NCBI RefSeq assembly: GCF_035984415.1
Contig: NZ_CP130720.1
Coordinates: 5,828,001 to 5,892,000, forward strand
From: Streptomyces sp. NBC_01296
GTDB lineage: Bacteria; Actinomycetota; Actinomycetes; Streptomycetales; Streptomycetaceae
DNA length: 64,000 nucleotides
Direction: 5' to 3'
The number at the start of each line of letters is the position of its first letter. The first letter of the stretch is position 1. Under the pieces are notes generated by a model, which saw nothing but the letters and a program-made list of their open reading frames with translations, made no database searches and had not been told where the DNA came from. Shown piece after piece: positions 9,071-16,422 of this stretch. The position numbers and the translations under genes are program-made.

Positions 9071-10237
9071 CTAGAAGTTCTCCGTTTCGTCTGCCAGGTG
9101 GCGGAGGACGTCCGTCAGGTCGCCCCGGCGGGCGAATGCCGCGCGTTGGCGGTGGGCGCCCGAGCCGTCGCGCAAGAGGCCTCCCAGGGTCTTGGCCGCG
9201 TGGTCGAGCTCGCCCGACGCCGCCAGTTCCGGGGCGACCAGGTCCAGCAGGGCCTCCGCCAGGTCCGCCGCCGGGAGTTCGGCCCCCGTGTACGGGTCGA
9301 GCCCGAAGCCCTCCAGCCCGTCGTGGGCCGCCCGCCAGCGCGCGAGGTGCAGTACGTCGTCCCGCAGCACCGGTTCGGGCCGCTGCTCCGCGATGTCCCG
9401 CAGGAGGGTCGCCACCAGGGCCCGGACCAGCTCGGCCTGGAGGATCGCCGTGTCGATGTCCGGGGACATGTCGGGCGCCCGGATCTCGAGCGTCGGCCAG
9501 TGCCCGGACGGGCGGAGGTCCCAATAGACCATCTTCGTGTCCAGGGCCGCCCCGGAGCCGAGCAGGGTCTGCACCGAGCGCCGGAAGTGGGCCGTGGACG
9601 TGAAGTGCGGGGGCAGGCCCGCCGAGGGCCAGCCCGACCAGGCCATCGCCCGCCAGCTGGCGTGACCGGTGTCACGGCCGCCCCAGAACGGCGAGTTGGC
9701 GGCCAGCGCGATCAGCGTGGGCAGCCATGGTCTGACCCGGTTCGAGACCGCCACTGCCGTGTCCACGTCGAAGGTGCCGACGTGGATGTGGCGGCCGCAG
9801 CTGACGAGGGTGTCGGTGAGCGCGCCGAAGCGGCGGTGCTGCTCGCGCTGGCGCGGCTCGTCGTCGGTCAGGTGCAGGGGGCCTTCCACGGCCACGACCG
9901 GCGAGGGCGCGGCCAGCAGCCGGCAGCCGTGGGCGCGGGCGGCCCGGGCGAGGGTACGCCGCAGGGTGGCGAGCTCCTCGCGCAGTGCGGGCGCCGAATC
10001 GGCGACCGGGGTGGAGATCTCCACCTGGTAGCGGGTGCCCTCGGGGTGCACTTCGTGGGGCAGGCCCGCGGCGGTGGCCAGGACGAGCGGGGCGGCCGGG
10101 ACCACCCGGAAGGTGCGGGCGTCGACGAGGAGGAACTCCTCCTCGACACCGACGGTCAGCGGGGCCGTGAGAGGGGTCGCGTGGACGCCGTTGTCCGCGC
10201 TGCCGGTGCTCGTGGTGCTGTTGCCAGGTTCGATCAC
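9071..10237 (-). CDS. Carboxylate-amine ligase, YbdK/GCS2 family (glutamate-cysteine ligase-like)
   Basis: 388 aa, GTG start. The VGVEEEFLLVD segment near residue 30 is the hallmark of the GCS2/YbdK family, and later GRHIHVGT and RYQVEIST segments fit the ATP/metal-binding core of the glutamine-synthetase-like fold. E. coli YbdK has weak gamma-glutamyl ligase activity; the true substrate of actinobacterial members is often unknown. It is monocistronic and converges on the RiPP cluster. An alternative start is possible because the first 25 residues are low complexity. Confidence 0.85.
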   Translation of the reverse strand: MIEPGNSTTSTGSADNGVHATPLTAPLTVGVEEEFLLVDARTFRVVPAAPLVLATAAGLPHEVHPEGTRYQVEISTPVADSAPALREELATLRRTLARAARAHGCRLLAAPSPVVAVEGPLHLTDDEPRQREQHRRFGALTDTLVSCGRHIHVGTFDVDTAVAVSNRVRPWLPTLIALAANSPFWGGRDTGHASWRAMAWSGWPSAGLPPHFTSTAHFRRSVQTLLGSGAALDTKMVYWDLRPSGHWPTLEIRAPDMSPDIDTAILQAELVRALVATLLRDIAEQRPEPVLRDDVLHLARWRAAHDGLEGFGLDPYTGAELPAADLAEALLDLVAPELAASGELDHAAKTLGGLLRDGSGAHRQRAAFARRGDLTDVLRHLADETENF

Positions 10238-10533
10238 TACGCCTCCCTGGACATACGAGTCTTTTCATCATGAGCTGAACACGAGGCGAGGAGCGCACGT
10301 CGATTCAGTCAAATGTCCTGCGACGGTGGCGAGTTACCGGCAAGGACCGCCCCGGCCTGAGACCGCGGATCCGGGTGGGGCGACTGGTGCGCGTGCGTGG
10401 ACCGGCCGGGGTGCGGCCGGGGTGCGGGGACGGGGTGTGGGGACGGCGTGCCGACCGTCCAGCCGGGAGCCGGGCCCGGCTCCCGTCCGATTAATGCCTG
10501 GGGCCGCCGAACGGCCGCCGGTTATCATCCGCT
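10238..10533. other. Intergenic region between divergent YbdK and MFS genes
   Basis: 296 bp without a supported gene. It holds a 22-bp palindrome (10464-10485), G-rich direct repeats around 10400-10445 (two GGCCGGGGTGCG-like copies), and a TATCAT box at 10523-10528 ending 5 nt before the MFS GTG, compatible with a leaderless or near-leaderless transcript. Confidence 0.5.
10464..10485. repeat. 22-bp perfect palindrome
   Basis: Each arm is 11 nt (CGGGAGCCGGG and its exact complement) with no loop. It lies 49 bp upstream of the MFS start. A fully symmetrical site without loop is more like an operator than a terminator, but either is possible. Confidence 0.6.
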
Positions 10534-11814
10534 GTGACCGGTACGAGCACCCCCACGCCCGCCCCCACCCCCGCCCGACGCGCGACGCGGATCTTCGCGG
10601 ACCTGACCCCGCTGCGCACGTCCGCGGACTACCGGCGGCTGTGGGTCGGCAGCACCATCTCCTGGATGGGCCAGGCGATGACCGCCCTCGCGATCTCGCT
10701 CCAGGTCTACGACATCACCCGGTCCAGCTTCTCGGTCGGGCTCGTCGGACTCTTCTCCCTCGTCCCGCTCGTCGTCTTCGGGCTCTACGGCGGCGCCATC
10801 GCCGACACCGTGGACCGGCGCAAGCTCGGCCTGTACAGCTCCCTCGGCCTGACGGCCCTGTCGATCGCGCTCGCCGGCGCCGCGCTGCTCGACTACCACC
10901 GGGTCTGGCTGCTGTACACGGTCGTCGCGCTCCAGGCGGTCTGCGGCGCCCTCAACGGGCCCGCCCGCTCCGCGATGATCCCGCGGCTGCTGCCGGCCGA
11001 GCAGCTGCCCGCCGCCAACGCGCTGAACTCGGTGACGATGACCTCGGGGACGATGATCGGCCCGGTGCTCGGCGGGCTCATCGTCGGCTGGTGGGGCTAC
11101 CAGTCCGCGTACCTGATCGACGCCGTCACGTTCTGCGCCGCCCTCTACGCGGTGTGGCGGCTGCCCGCGATGCTGCCCGAGCGGGAGGGCGGCAAGCGGG
11201 GGCGGGCCTCGGTACTGGACGGGCTGCGCTTCCTCGGGACGCGGCCGAACATCCGGATGACCTTCTTCTCCGACATGGCCGCCATGGTGCTGGCCCAGCC
11301 CAAGGCGCTGTTCCCGGCCATCGCCGTGCTCTGGTACGGCGGCGACGCCAAGACCGTCGGCCTGCTGGTGGCCGCGCCGGCCGTCGGGGCGCTGCTGGGC
11401 GGGCTGTTCTCCGGCTGGCTGGGCCGCATCCGCCGGCACGGGCTGGCCATCCTGATCTCCGTGGCCGCATGGGGGCTGGCCATCGCCGTCTTCGGACTCA
11501 CCCGGAACCTGTGGCTCGGGCTGTTCTTCCTGGCCCTGGCCGGCTGCGCCGACACCATCTCCATGGTGTTCCGGTCCACGATGATGCAGGCCGCGACCCC
11601 GGACGAGATGCGCGGCCGCCTCCAGGGCGTGTTCATCGTGGTCGTCGCGGGCGGGCCCCGGCTCGGGGACTTCCTCGCCGGGACCGTCGCCGACCGGACC
11701 TCCCCGACCATGGCGATCACGGGCGGCGGGCTCGGCTGCGTCCTGGTGCTGGTCCTGCTGGCCCTGCGCTGGCGCGGGTTCGCCCGGTACGACGCGAGGT
11801 CGCCGCAGGCGTGA
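10534..11814 (+). CDS. MFS transporter, EntS/enterobactin-exporter-like (MFS_3)
   Basis: 426 aa with about 11-12 hydrophobic segments. It starts with a cytoplasmic Pro/Thr-rich tail, then LRTSADYRRLWVGSTISWMGQAM, which is typical of MFS_3 proteins. The GGAIADTVDRRKLG loop between TM2 and TM3 carries the MFS motif. EntS-type members export siderophores or drugs. No siderophore genes are adjacent, so the substrate is open. The GTG start sits close behind a TATCAT box. It converges with a small cupin gene. Confidence 0.85.
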   Translation: MTGTSTPTPAPTPARRATRIFADLTPLRTSADYRRLWVGSTISWMGQAMTALAISLQVYDITRSSFSVGLVGLFSLVPLVVFGLYGGAIADTVDRRKLGLYSSLGLTALSIALAGAALLDYHRVWLLYTVVALQAVCGALNGPARSAMIPRLLPAEQLPAANALNSVTMTSGTMIGPVLGGLIVGWWGYQSAYLIDAVTFCAALYAVWRLPAMLPEREGGKRGRASVLDGLRFLGTRPNIRMTFFSDMAAMVLAQPKALFPAIAVLWYGGDAKTVGLLVAAPAVGALLGGLFSGWLGRIRRHGLAILISVAAWGLAIAVFGLTRNLWLGLFFLALAGCADTISMVFRSTMMQAATPDEMRGRLQGVFIVVVAGGPRLGDFLAGTVADRTSPTMAITGGGLGCVLVLVLLALRWRGFARYDARSPQA

Positions 11815-11845
11815 TGCGTGATGGGTGATGGGTGATGGGTGAGGC
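11811..11845 (+). repeat. Heptanucleotide tandem repeat over the MFS stop codon
   Basis: Five units of GTGATGS (three exact GTGATGG, two variants), starting on the stop codon of the MFS gene. Slippage here would alter only the 3' end of the gene or the untranslated tail. Confidence 0.7.
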
Positions 11846-11868
11846 GCGATGCGTGCCGCCTGACGCGT

Positions 11869-11890
11869 GGGGCCTGACGCCTCAGGCCCC
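11869..11890. terminator. Terminator hairpin between converging MFS and cupin genes
   Basis: 9-bp perfect stem GGGGCCTGA / TCAGGCCCC with a tetranucleotide loop CGCC. Confidence 0.65.
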
Positions 11891-11898
11891 GGGACGGC

Positions 11899-12270
11899 TC
11901 AGGCGTCGACCGGCTCCCGGGTGCGCTCGCCGCCCGCATCGCCCGTGTTGGCCGTGCCGACCGGCTCGAACAGCAGGATCGAGACCTCTTCGTCCGCCGC
12001 CGGGCAGTGCTCGACCCCGCGCGGGACGACGTACAGCTCGCCGGGGCCGACGACCACGTCTCCGTCGCGGAGGCGGATCGTGAGGGTCCCGCTGACGACG
12101 AGGAACAGCTCGTCGGTGTCCTCGTGGGTGTGCCACACGAACTCGCCCTGGAGCTTGGCGGCCTTGACCTCGTAGTCGTTGATCCGGGCGATGCGGCGCG
12201 GGGCCCACTGCTCGTCGAACGCGGACAGCTTCCGCGCGATGTTCACGGGGTGCATCGGGTGCGTGGTCAT
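11899..12270 (-). CDS. Small cupin-domain protein
   Basis: 123 aa, one RmlC-like cupin barrel. HTHEDTDELFLVVSG carries the first cupin motif (two His and a Glu as metal ligands) and GVEHCP the second (His). The start at ATG 12270 gives MTTHPMHP; a second ATG lies five codons on. Such mannose-6-phosphate-isomerase-like cupins are often metal-binding enzymes or sensors of unknown substrate. It is divergent from the AraC regulator, 48 bp apart, so that regulator may control it. Confidence 0.8.
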   Translation of the reverse strand: MTTHPMHPVNIARKLSAFDEQWAPRRIARINDYEVKAAKLQGEFVWHTHEDTDELFLVVSGTLTIRLRDGDVVVGPGELYVVPRGVEHCPAADEEVSILLFEPVGTANTGDAGGERTREPVDA

Positions 12271-12318
12271 GGGGAGAGGCTGCCGGAGGGGGCGGGGGCC
12301 GTCTTGTACGTTCCTGGC

Positions 12319-13167
12319 ATGGCCGCGATCCGTCCGCGCAGCACCGTCTCCGCCTGGCGGCCGGGGGTGGCAGGCATCGCCGAGGTCTTCCACGCCCGGT
12401 TCACCGACCACGCGTACCCGGCCCACATCCACGACACCTGGGCGCTGATGATCCTGGACGGCGGCCGCGTCGACTTCGCGCTCGACCGGGAGCGGCACGG
12501 CGTCGGCGTCTCGGACGCGGTGGTCCTGCTGCCGCCCGGGGTCGCGCACGACGGACGGACCGTCACCGAGGCCGGATTCCGCAAGCGGGTGCTCTACCTC
12601 GACACCTCCGTCCTCCCGGAGCGACTGGCCGGCGCCGCCGTCGACACGCCGCTCCTGTTCGACCGGGCGTTGCTGGAGCGCGTACACGGGCTGCACCTCG
12701 CGCTGGGCTCGCAGCGGTCACCGGCCGAGGGCTTCGAGGCGCAATCGCGGCTGGCTTTCGTGCGGGAGCGGCTGTGGATCCGGCTGGCGGGCCGGGGGGC
12801 CGCCTCCGGCGGCGCGCGGGGCGGGGCGCGGGGCGGGGCGCGGCGCGCGGGGCTCGCCGTACGGCTGCGCGAACTGCTCGACGCGCGGGTGGTCGAGGGG
12901 ATCGCCCTGGAGGAGGCGTCGGCGGTGCTGGGACACGTACATCCCACGCACCTGATCCGCAGCTTCCGGAAGGCGTACGGGCTGCCGCCGCACGCGTACC
13001 TGACCGGGCGGCGGGTGGCCCGGGCGCGGCGGCTGCTGCTGGCCGGGATGCCTCCGGCCGCGGCGGCCGTGGCTGCAGGGTTCTACGACCAGGCGCATCT
13101 GACGCGGCACTTCGGGCGGTACGTGGGGACCAGTCCGGCACGGTTCGCACGATCCGGGCGGACGTGA
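12319..13167 (+). CDS. AraC family transcriptional regulator
   Basis: 282 aa. An N-terminal AraC-type cupin sensor (HIHDTWALMILDGG, about residues 25-110) is followed by two C-terminal HTH motifs (from about 180), with AVAAGFYDQAHLTRHFGRYVGTSPARF matching the second AraC helix pair. Between them lies a low-complexity Gly-Ala-Arg linker encoded by repeated GGCGCGGGGC units near 12800-12850. Start ATG 12319; longer upstream reading runs across the divergent promoter and is rejected. Likely regulates itself and the divergent cupin. Confidence 0.87.
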   Translation: MAAIRPRSTVSAWRPGVAGIAEVFHARFTDHAYPAHIHDTWALMILDGGRVDFALDRERHGVGVSDAVVLLPPGVAHDGRTVTEAGFRKRVLYLDTSVLPERLAGAAVDTPLLFDRALLERVHGLHLALGSQRSPAEGFEAQSRLAFVRERLWIRLAGRGAASGGARGGARGGARRAGLAVRLRELLDARVVEGIALEEASAVLGHVHPTHLIRSFRKAYGLPPHAYLTGRRVARARRLLLAGMPPAAAAVAAGFYDQAHLTRHFGRYVGTSPARFARSGRT

Positions 13168-13375
13168 ACGGGCGTGGGCCCGCCGAATTCGCCCGTCCGG
13201 CTCCCGTAGGCGACCGCGTACGACCGGTCGTCGCACCGGCCGGGCTGGCCGATGGAGTCCCACTCGGTCCCGTAAGGGCCGTGTGCTGGGGGCCGAGCGC
13301 GGTCTCCGTGCACCCGTCCGACGCGTTCCTCCGGGGTGAGTCCGCGGGCCGTCACCACGCTGTATCCGCCGAAGC
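13168..13375 (-). pseudogene. Possible remnant of a coding sequence (unrecognised)
   Basis: The minus-strand frame running from inside the 3' end of the carboxyltransferase gene reads GGYSVVTARGLTPEERVGRV, then a plausible protein with SYAVAYGSRTGEFGG. It looks more protein-like than the other frames and vaguely recalls DUF6461-type proteins, but it has no clean start with a ribosome-binding site and runs on into the AraC gene antisense. Best seen as a decayed gene piece or chance. Confidence 0.22.
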
Positions 13376-14740
13376 TCAGGCGGGTCCGACCGCGGGCCCG
13401 ACCACGCCGCGTGCGACGCCGAGGGCGACCAGGTCCTGGGGGCGGATGCGGAGCTGGTCCGCCGTGGACGGCGCCTCGGACGGGGGGCGCTTGAGGATGG
13501 CCGCCGCCAGTTCGGGGGCGATCACCGAGAAGTAGCTGTCCGGGGTGACCCAGGTGTTCCCCGGCGCGGCGAGCGCAAGGGCGCCGCCCGAGCCCCCCTC
13601 GCCGATCAGGAGGGTGGTCACCGGGACCCCGGCCGCCGCGACCGCCGCGAAGGTGTCCGCGATGGCCGCGCCGGCGCCCGCGTGTTCCGCCGCGGCGTCG
13701 TTGGCCGCGCCGGGGGTGTCCACCAGGGTGAGCACGGGAATGCCGAGGCGGTCCGCGAGGCGGATCACGCGGGCCGCCGTACGGTAGCCCGCCGGGCGGG
13801 TCGCCGTGCCGCACTGGGCGGCGTACGCGACGGCCCGCCCCTCCCGCAGCCCGAATCCGCACAGCATCCCGGGGTCCGTGCCGCCCGCCCGGTCCCCCCA
13901 GAGGGGGAGGCGGAGGGCGAAGTACGCGTCCAGGTACGCCTCGGCGCGCGGCCGGTCCGGGTGGCGGGCCTGCAGTACGGCGTCCCAGCCGCCGGCCGGG
14001 GGCGGTACGTCCGACAGCGCCGCCGGCGGCTCGGCCGGCTGGGCGGGCTCGGCGGGGCGGGGCGCGGCCAGGAGGCGGAGCCAGCCGGCCAGGGTCGCGG
14101 GCAGCTCGGGGGCGGGGACGACGGCGTCGACGTGCCCGGCGGCGTACTGGCCCTCGGCGGTGTACGCCGCCGGGTCCGCGTCCGCCGGCCGGACCCGGGA
14201 GCCCGCGAAGCCGACCTGCGCACCCGGGAGCGCGAGCACGACGTCCGCCCCGGCGCCGAGGGTGGCCCAGCCGCCGCCGGTGGTGGGATCGCGGAGGACG
14301 GCGATCTGCGGGAGTCCGGCGGCGCGGGTGAGCACGGACTGGCGGGCCACGCGCTGGAGTTGGGTCAGCGCGAGCATGCCCTCCTGCATGCGGGAGCCGC
14401 CGGTGGCGATCAGGGACACGAGGGGGAGGCGGTGTGCGCGAGCGTAGGTGTAGGCGGCTTCGAGCCGATCTCCGGTGCGTTCGCCGAGGGAACCGCCGAG
14501 GAAGCCGAACTCGAAGGAGATCAGGGCGGCTTGGCGGCCGCCGATGAGGGCGGTGCCGGTGACGACGGACTCCTCTTCGCCGGTCCGCGCGGCGGCGCGG
14601 GCGCGGGAGTCGTCGTATCCGGCCCAGGTGAGGGGGCCGTTGGGGGCCGACTCCCGGTGGGGGGCGGGGAGTTCGGTGAAGCTGCCGGGGTCGGTCACGG
14701 AGGCGATGGCTGCGCGGGCCGAGAGTCGGGTCGTCGTCAC
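13376..14740 (-). CDS. Fused acetyl-CoA carboxylase carboxyltransferase (AccD-AccA type)
   Basis: 454 aa, GTG start. The N-terminal half (about 1-215) is a beta-type carboxyltransferase domain: EFGFLGGSLGERTGDRLEAA, then a GGSRMQEG motif. The C-terminal half (about 255-454) is alpha-type: LTLVDTPGAANDAAAEHAGAG and LIGEGGSGGALALA. Together they form a complete carboxyltransferase active site for moving carboxyl from carboxy-biotin to an acyl-CoA. The AccD zinc-finger Cys cluster is absent. No biotin carrier or carboxylase gene is adjacent, so these subunits must come from elsewhere. The Ala/Pro-rich linker at about 215-245 joins the halves. Confidence 0.85.
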   Translation of the reverse strand: MTTTRLSARAAIASVTDPGSFTELPAPHRESAPNGPLTWAGYDDSRARAAARTGEEESVVTGTALIGGRQAALISFEFGFLGGSLGERTGDRLEAAYTYARAHRLPLVSLIATGGSRMQEGMLALTQLQRVARQSVLTRAAGLPQIAVLRDPTTGGGWATLGAGADVVLALPGAQVGFAGSRVRPADADPAAYTAEGQYAAGHVDAVVPAPELPATLAGWLRLLAAPRPAEPAQPAEPPAALSDVPPPAGGWDAVLQARHPDRPRAEAYLDAYFALRLPLWGDRAGGTDPGMLCGFGLREGRAVAYAAQCGTATRPAGYRTAARVIRLADRLGIPVLTLVDTPGAANDAAAEHAGAGAAIADTFAAVAAAGVPVTTLLIGEGGSGGALALAAPGNTWVTPDSYFSVIAPELAAAILKRPPSEAPSTADQLRIRPQDLVALGVARGVVGPAVGPA

Positions 14741-14907
14741 GGAATCACCCTAGGGGGTGGTTGTCGGGCGGGGAGGGTGACGTTGGGCGGGGTTGGTGCC
14801 GTTGGGCGGAGCCGGTCCCGTGCGGGCGGGGCCGGTCACGCTGGGCGGGGCGGGTCCTGTCGGGCCGGTCCCGTGCGGGCGGGGCCGGGCACCTCCGGTG
14901 GGGGCGG
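14741..14907. repeat. GC-rich intergenic repeats with an exact 24-bp duplication
   Basis: The segments 14812-14835 and 14865-14888 are identical (24 bp), set in a run of GGGCGG-type motifs. No gene was found in these 167 bp. It lies between two genes that both read to the left, upstream of the carboxyltransferase gene. Confidence 0.7.
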
Positions 14908-15876
14908 TCATGTCAGGTGGGGGAGGGGGAGGGCGATCTTCAGGGCGTAGGCCGCGACGAGGCCGTAGCCGAGGCGGAAGGTCCAGGCGCGGGCGGCGGG
15001 GGAGACCTTGCGGCCGGCGAAGGCGCCGAGGACGACGAGGGTCTGCTGCCAGAGGAGCGAGGCGGCGGCGACGCCGACGAGGAAGGCGGCGGCGGTGGTG
15101 GGGGTGGTGAGGGTGGAGGCCTGGGCGGTGGTGAGGGCGGCGAAGTAGAGGGCGGTGGTGGGATTGACGGCGGTGAGCCCGACGAACCGCCCGAACGTCG
15201 ACCCTGGCCCTGCCCCGGCCCAGGGGCTGGTCCCCGGGCCTGCCACGGCTCCGGCCAGGGGTTCCGGTGCGGGCAGAGGGCCAGGCCGGTCGGTGGGTTC
15301 GGGCCTTGCGGGCGGCAGTTCCCCACCCCGCCCCTTCCCGAAACCGGGGCTCCGCCCCAGCCCCCGCGCCTCAAACGCCGGCGAGGCTGAAACCTCGGGG
15401 CTGTGCCCCAGGCCCGGCGCCTGGAGCGGTGACGGGTCTGAAGGGTGGGGGCTTCGCCCCAGGCCCGGGGCCTGAAGCGGTGACGGGGGCGAAGGGGTGG
15501 GGCCGTGTCCCGGGGATCGGGGCGTGGGTGGTGGTGGGGCTGAGGTGGGGCCCGGGTGCAGTGGCGCGCGTGGTGGTGGGGTTGACGCCGCGGAGCGGTG
15601 GAGGCCGTGGGCCGCGATCGCGAGGAGGATCGCCGCCGAGGCCAGGCGGATCCAGGCCTCGACCGGGGTGACGTGGGAGGCCACCCAGGGGCCCAGTGCG
15701 GTGGCCAGGGCCGCGTAGGCGAGGTCGACCGTGGCGATGCCCGCCGCCGCGGCCATCGCCGTGCGGCGGTTCCGCATCGCCTCCTGGAGCAGCAGCACGC
15801 TCATCGCACCCATCGGCATCGCCACGCCCAGGCCCGCGACCGCGCCCGACAAGGCCGGGGAGAGGAATTCGCTCAT
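14908..15876 (-). CDS. LysE family amino-acid exporter with an expanded Pro-rich linker
   Basis: 322 aa versus about 200 for typical LysE/RhtB proteins. The N-terminal helices (GLGVAMPMGAMSVLLLQEAMRNRR, then GIATVDLAYAALATALGP) and the C-terminal helices (FVGLTAVNPTTALYFAAL onward) match the family, including the NPTTALYF motif. Between them sits a soluble Pro/Gly/Ser-rich insert of about 110 residues, part of it made of 17-residue repeats encoded by a 51-bp tandem array (15346-15549). The insert falls in the cytoplasmic or external loop in mid-protein. It is divergent from an Lrp/AsnC regulator, the classic LysE arrangement, suggesting amino-acid-responsive control. Confidence 0.82.
   Translation of the reverse strand: MSEFLSPALSGAVAGLGVAMPMGAMSVLLLQEAMRNRRTAMAAAAGIATVDLAYAALATALGPWVASHVTPVEAWIRLASAAILLAIAAHGLHRSAASTPPPRAPLHPGPTSAPPPPTPRSPGHGPTPSPPSPLQAPGLGRSPHPSDPSPLQAPGLGHSPEVSASPAFEARGLGRSPGFGKGRGGELPPARPEPTDRPGPLPAPEPLAGAVAGPGTSPWAGAGPGSTFGRFVGLTAVNPTTALYFAALTTAQASTLTTPTTAAAFLVGVAAASLLWQQTLVVLGAFAGRKVSPAARAWTFRLGYGLVAAYALKIALPLPHLT
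15346..15549. repeat. 51-bp tandem repeat array, four units, inside the LysE gene
   Basis: Hairpin cores of the form GGGGCTNNGCCCC start at 15346, 15397, 15448 and (degenerate) 15499, exactly 51 bp apart, so the array keeps the reading frame and yields a 17-residue repeat. The unit with CTCAAACGCCGGCGAGGCTGA resembles a palindromic element that, to my knowledge, is dispersed between genes in many Streptomyces. Confidence 0.85.
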
Positions 15877-15946
15877 GGAACGGGAGGGTGAGGGGTGGGG
15901 CATCCGCGCAGCGGCGCATATCGGCCCTGACTGCGAGAATCGCGGT

Positions 15947-16393
15947 ATGGACCGCCTCGACAGGGAAATCCTCGGCATCCTGCAGCAGGATGCGCGGATC
16001 TCGTACCGCGATCTCGGCGTCCGCGTCGGACTCAGTGCCAACGCCACCGCCGACCGGGTGCGCCGGATGCGGCGGGACGGGGTGATCCGCGGGTTCACCG
16101 TCATCGTGGATCCGGCCGCCGACACCCGGGGCGGGCTCGTGGTCTTCATCGATCTGAGCCTGCGGCAGGACACCTCCAACGACGAGTTCGAGGAGCGGGT
16201 CGTCACGCTTCCCGGGATCACGGAAGTGGTGCACGTGACGGGGGAGTACGACTACCTCGTACGGGCCCGGGCCGCCGATCCCGCCGCGCTCGACGCGCTG
16301 CTGCGCCGGCTCAAGCGGGAGGCCGGGGTGGCCCAGTCCAGCACCCGGATCGCCCTGCGGGCAGCGGCAGCCCACCGGCCGGCAGGGATCTAG
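15947..16393 (+). CDS. Lrp/AsnC family transcriptional regulator
   Basis: 148 aa. The N-terminal winged HTH (MDRLDREILGILQQDARISYRDLGVRVGLSANATADRVRRM) is followed by an Lrp ligand-binding RAM domain (about 65-145; HVTGEYDYLVRARA). ATG 15947 is preceded by a small inverted repeat GCGA-N3-TCGC (15933-15943) that could be part of an operator. It is divergent from lysE with 70 bp between, so it probably responds to an amino acid and controls the exporter. Confidence 0.9.
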   Translation: MDRLDREILGILQQDARISYRDLGVRVGLSANATADRVRRMRRDGVIRGFTVIVDPAADTRGGLVVFIDLSLRQDTSNDEFEERVVTLPGITEVVHVTGEYDYLVRARAADPAALDALLRRLKREAGVAQSSTRIALRAAAAHRPAGI

Positions 16394-16422
16394 GGGGCCC
16401 GACCCTGGTCCGCCCGGCATCG

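Noticed and set aside
11899..12696. 265-codon version of the small cupin gene
   Set aside because: The first 142 codons are antisense to the AraC gene; the cupin begins at ATG 12270.
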